From Rhodospirillales bacterium (lineage in GTDB: Bacteria > Pseudomonadota > Alphaproteobacteria > Rhodospirillales > JAOUPW01), in the NCBI GenBank assembly GCA_029879665.1, contig JAOUPW010000084.1, forward strand, positions 1 to 7,202: a DNA stretch of 7,202 bases, in the 5' to 3' direction. The position numbers were made by a program, and so were the translations under genes. Positions 5,016 to 7,202 of this stretch are shown here, one piece after another; within the stretch, counting starts at the first letter, position 1, and each line of letters begins with the position of its first letter. The notes under the pieces were generated by a model. It saw nothing but the letters and a program-made list of their open reading frames with translations, searched no databases and was not told the origin of the DNA.

Positions 5016-5088
5016 CTATTCGCGCAAAAAAAAGTTTTGGATAAAAAAGAAAGCGGGTGGGATTTACGCATTGCCCGGCGGCAAAGAA

Positions 5089-5913
5089 TCAGCCGAGCGC
5101 GATATCCATTGATTCGTGGGCAACGAATGTATTCGCCCATTCCTTTCTGGCCTCTTCGGCAAGCTTGTCCATGAAGACGTCGTCATGGTCCGGTTCGTGA
5201 TGGAAGATCGCCAGTTTTTTCACATTTGCCGCCCGGCACAGGCGCACCCCTTCGTTCCAGGTCGAATGCCCCCAGGTAACATGCGCCGGGAATTCCGCTT
5301 CTGTGTAGGTGCAGTCATAAATAACCAGATCGGCTCCTTCGATCAGGCCGAGGATATTCTGATCCGGTTTGCCAGGCACATGTTCCGTATCGGTGACATA
5401 GCAGACCGACTTGCCTTCGAATTCGATACGGTAGCCGGTCGCCCCGTTGGGATGGTTGAGGGCCGCCGTTCGCACCTTGATCTCAGGGTAGAGATCGAAG
5501 GAGTCGCCAGCGCGGAAATCATCGAATTCCAGCTTGGCTTTCATCGCTTCCATGGGGACCGGGAACATGGGGTTTTGCATCTGCGAGGACAGCACGTTCT
5601 CGACCCCGCCCTTGTCGATCAGATGGCCGGCCATGATGTGAATAGTCCGTTCTGCGTCATAGGCCGGGGTGAAAAAGGGAAAGCCGTTAATATGATCCCA
5701 ATGGGTATGGGTCAGCAGCATATGGGCAATGCGCACATCATCATTGCGGAATTCGCGGCCCAGCCCACGGACGCCGGTACCGGCGTCCAGAATGAAACGA
5801 TGGTCGCCAGCTTTGACTTCGATGCAGCTGGTATTGCCGCCATATTTGATATGCTTTGAGGATGGACACGCGATACTGCCGCGCACCCCCCAGAATTTGA
5901 CGTTAAAAGCCAT
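5089..5913 (-). CDS. MBL-fold metallo-hydrolase (PhnP-like group)
   Basis: A 274-residue metallo-beta-lactamase-fold hydrolase. It begins MAFNVKFWGVRGSIACPSS, and the FWGVRGS opening with KYGGNTSCIEV is typical of the PhnP-like group. The metal-binding motif is H69-T-H71-W-D73-H74, with likely further ligands H154 (ALNHPNG), D175 (VTDTEH) and H238 or H239 (FHHEPDHDD), so two metal ions are expected. Members cleave phosphodiester or similar bonds, but the substrate cannot be read from the sequence. There is no signal peptide, so it is cytoplasmic. I chose ATG at 5913: GGGGA lies 8 bases upstream and family similarity begins at once. A further in-frame ATG at 5982 would add 23 Arg/Gly-rich residues without family character. 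It lies between rpoH and the mlaC pair, all on the minus strand, but long gaps on both sides suggest its own transcript. No strong terminator follows. Confidence 0.88.
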   Translation of the reverse strand: MAFNVKFWGVRGSIACPSSKHIKYGGNTSCIEVKAGDHRFILDAGTGVRGLGREFRNDDVRIAHMLLTHTHWDHINGFPFFTPAYDAERTIHIMAGHLIDKGGVENVLSSQMQNPMFPVPMEAMKAKLEFDDFRAGDSFDLYPEIKVRTAALNHPNGATGYRIEFEGKSVCYVTDTEHVPGKPDQNILGLIEGADLVIYDCTYTEAEFPAHVTWGHSTWNEGVRLCRAANVKKLAIFHHEPDHDDVFMDKLAEEARKEWANTFVAHESMDIALG

Positions 5914-6277
5914 ACGGTGCGTCCCCGCCTTCGGAATAAAGCCACGACCCCTCCCCCTTACGGTTAAAGGGTGCCCCGGCAATTTATGAAAAACAAGTCT
6001 TTAGCTTATGCTTCCCGTCCGGTTGGGGAAATGACGAACATCACTTGGCCCGCAAAACCCATAATTCAGCCCCGGAAAGACGCCACGGACCTTGTCACGC
6101 TTCCTATTAACCATTCCCCGCCGTCCCGAAGCGTTAAATCTTTCGGCGGGGATGGGACGCGAATCCCGGCCGACCAGGGAATCCGGGTTCCGCCAACGAA
6201 AACGGCCTCCGTCCGAAGACAGAGGCCGTTTAATAACAACCGCATCGGCGCGGCAAGATCCGTCAGGCGAAAGTCAA
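5914..6277. other. Intergenic region between rpoH and the MBL-fold gene
   Basis: No gene is supported. The region carries the rpoH terminator (6200-6231) and an inverted repeat with perfect 9-bp arms, TCCCCGCCG (6115-6123) and CGGCGGGGA (6144-6152), around a 20-base loop. The promoter of the MBL-fold gene should lie in 5930-6199, but I see no convincing -35/-10 pair. A plus-strand open frame across it runs into the antisense of rpoH and is not credible as a gene. Confidence 0.6.
6190..6231 (-). terminator. Probable intrinsic terminator of rpoH
   Basis: On the minus strand AAACGGCCTC (6231-6222) pairs with GAGGCCGTTT (6209-6200), a perfect 10-bp stem with a 12-base loop, about 46 bases after the rpoH stop. 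The T-rich tail is short (GTTTTCGTT), so termination may be partial. Confidence 0.75.
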
Positions 6278-7156
6278 TCAGACCGCGCCGGCATTTTCCG
6301 CCGCGTCCAATACCGCCTTTTGCACCCGTTCCATGGCCCGGGCTTCCAACTGGCGCACCCGTTCACGGCTGACACCGTAATACTGGCCCAATTCTTCCAA
6401 GGTCTTGGGTTCTTCGGAAAGATTGCGTTCGGTGAAAATGTGCCGTTCGCGTTCGGGCAGCGCGGCAACCGCCGTTTTCAGGAATCCGCCACGTAGCGAC
6501 AACTCCTCACTTTCGGCAAATGCCATTTCGGGCGACAGCGCCTCGTCTTTGAGAGTGTCCTGAAATTCCATGCCTTCGTCATCGCCCATCGGCACGTTGA
6601 GGGACGTGTCCCTGGCCGCCAGGCGGCGATTCATGGCGACAATATCATCGGCCGGCACGCCAAGGCGTTCAGACAATTGGTCCGCCTGTTCCGGCGTCAG
6701 GTCGCAATCGTCCAGAATCTTGAGCTGGCTTTTCGTGCGCCGGAGGCTGAAAAACAGTTTCTTCTGCGCCGACACCGTACCCAGCTTGACCATGGACCAG
6801 GATTTGAGAATGTATTCGGTGATGGAAGCGCGAATCCACCAGATGGCATAGGTGGAAAGGCGGAAGCCGCGGTCGGGTTCGAATTTGCGTACCGCTTTCA
6901 TCAGGCCGATGTTGCCTTCCGAAATAAGGTCCGCCACCGGTAGGCCGTAGCCCCGGTATTTCATCGCCATCTTGCAGACCAGACGCAGATGGCTGGTGAC
7001 CAGCGCATGGGCGGCGTCCACGTCTTCGTGTTCGCGCCAGCGCTTGGCGAGCATGAATTCCTCGTCTGCCTCAAGCATGGGAAAGCGCCACGCCTCACGA
7101 AAGTAAAGCGAGAGGCCGCCTTCAACGGGAACAGTGGGCAGGGAAATAGCCGTCAT
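6278..7156 (-). CDS. rpoH: RNA polymerase sigma-32 (heat-shock) factor RpoH
   Basis: A 292-residue sigma-70-family factor directing RNA polymerase to heat-shock promoters. Region 2 is intact: SHLRLVCKMAMKYRGYGLP (55-73), DLISEGNIGLMKAVRKF (76-92) for core binding, and RLSTYAIWWIRASI (99-112) for -10 recognition. The RpoH box QKKLFFSLR (131-139; QRKLFFNLR in E. coli) is the feature that separates RpoH from other sigma factors. Region 4.2 has the helix-turn-helix TLEELGQYYGVSRERVRQLE (252-271) that reads the -35 element. Length fits the family (284 in E. coli). The ATG at 7156 is backed by a strong AAGGAGG 9 bases upstream. That ribosome-binding site can fold into an AT-rich hairpin of possible thermometer type. 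A terminator lies downstream. Many alphaproteobacteria carry more than one rpoH; which copy this is cannot be told here. Confidence 0.97.
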   Translation of the reverse strand: MTAISLPTVPVEGGLSLYFREAWRFPMLEADEEFMLAKRWREHEDVDAAHALVTSHLRLVCKMAMKYRGYGLPVADLISEGNIGLMKAVRKFEPDRGFRLSTYAIWWIRASITEYILKSWSMVKLGTVSAQKKLFFSLRRTKSQLKILDDCDLTPEQADQLSERLGVPADDIVAMNRRLAARDTSLNVPMGDDEGMEFQDTLKDEALSPEMAFAESEELSLRGGFLKTAVAALPERERHIFTERNLSEEPKTLEELGQYYGVSRERVRQLEARAMERVQKAVLDAAENAGAV

Positions 7157-7160
7157 GAAT

Positions 7161-7185
7161 CATATCCTCCTTCAGAAGCAATATG
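7161..7185 (-). promoter_or_regulatory. Candidate ROSE-like RNA thermometer in the rpoH leader
   Basis: In the rpoH mRNA a CAUAU arm (7185-7181) pairs with AUAUG (7165-7161). Inside it a UUGCU motif (7181-7177) faces the ribosome-binding site AAGGAGG (7172-7166). Pairing can be drawn with a U-G pair, a G-G opposition, one bulged A and a four-base loop. ROSE elements, known to control heat-shock genes in alphaproteobacteria, have a UUGCU-type motif opposite the Shine-Dalgarno sequence. The rest of the leader is cut by the window edge, so this is only the putative last hairpin. Confidence 0.4.
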
Positions 7186-7202
7186 CAGATAGGATCCATG
7201 AC

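Larger units (their letters stand above)
4709..5088. other. Long AT-rich regulatory gap upstream of mlaC paralog 2
   Basis: About 380 bp without a supportable gene. It contains three CRP-like palindromes, long A and T tracts (4911-4928, 5025-5048) and a 10-bp inverted repeat TTTTGGTGTA (4740-4749) / TACACCAAAA (4944-4953). The AT content is clearly above that of the surrounding genes. Short open frames across it have no motif or ribosome-binding site. Confidence 0.7.

Noticed and set aside
5050..5088. Possible terminator after the MBL-fold gene
   Set aside because: Only a 5-bp stem (TTGCC/GGCAA) is visible, and the T-rich tract is nearly 20 bases away, so it does not fit an intrinsic terminator.
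5116..5859. Plus-strand open frame of 247 codons
   Set aside because: Antisense to the MBL-fold hydrolase, whose metal-binding motif is intact. No ribosome-binding site or recognisable motif was seen on the plus strand.
5914..5982. Upstream ATG at 5982 for the MBL-fold gene
   Set aside because: The extra 23 residues are Arg/Gly-rich and lie before the usual family start; GGGGA is well placed for the ATG at 5913.
5971..6372. Plus-strand open frame of 133 codons in the rpoH to MBL-fold gap
   Set aside because: Its composition is Pro/Arg-rich, it crosses the rpoH terminator and runs antisense into rpoH, and it has no ribosome-binding site.

Overview
The window looks like chromosomal DNA of a Gram-negative alphaproteobacterium, probably of the Rhodospirillales type. 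The reasons are an alphaproteobacterial-type RpoH (sigma-32) gene, two periplasmic MlaC-family lipid carriers with clean signal peptides, GC-rich coding sequence and Shine-Dalgarno-led starts. No mobile element, CRISPR array, tRNA or rRNA was seen. The assignment rests on protein character only, since no search could be run.

Layout. On the left (1-568, minus strand) are a small four-cysteine protein and, 40 bp downstream, a lipocalin-like protein cut by the window edge. A divergent gap leads to plus-strand genes: a Gln-rich, coiled-coil-like protein of unknown function (778-1152) and an MlaF/Mkl-type ABC ATPase (1261-2124). The ATPase converges, 9 bp apart, on a minus-strand sulfotransferase (2134-2919). 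Then come two tandem minus-strand mlaC-like paralogs (3027-3710 and 4031-4708), a minus-strand metallo-beta-lactamase-fold hydrolase (5089-5913) and, at the right end, rpoH (6278-7156, minus). Strong intrinsic terminators follow both mlaC genes, and a good one follows rpoH.

How the parts may work together. The orphan MlaF-type ATPase and the two MlaC-type carriers suggest phospholipid (or related lipid) transport across the cell envelope. The permease (MlaE), MCE protein (MlaD), MlaB and MlaA are not in the window, so the system is split or its partners lie elsewhere. Each mlaC copy appears to be a self-contained transcription unit: a CRP-like palindrome (TGTGA-N6-TCACA type) about 41 bp before a predicted start site, a -10 element, the gene, then a terminator. 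The upstream copy has two further near-perfect CRP-like sites 42 bp apart. This is the most striking pattern in the window: paralogous lipid carriers apparently under cAMP-receptor-type control.

A second regulatory feature is at the right edge. The rpoH leader can fold so that a UUGCU motif faces the AAGGAGG ribosome-binding site, as in ROSE-type RNA thermometers. A third is a 7-bp inverted repeat ending one base before the sulfotransferase start codon, where no Shine-Dalgarno sequence is visible.
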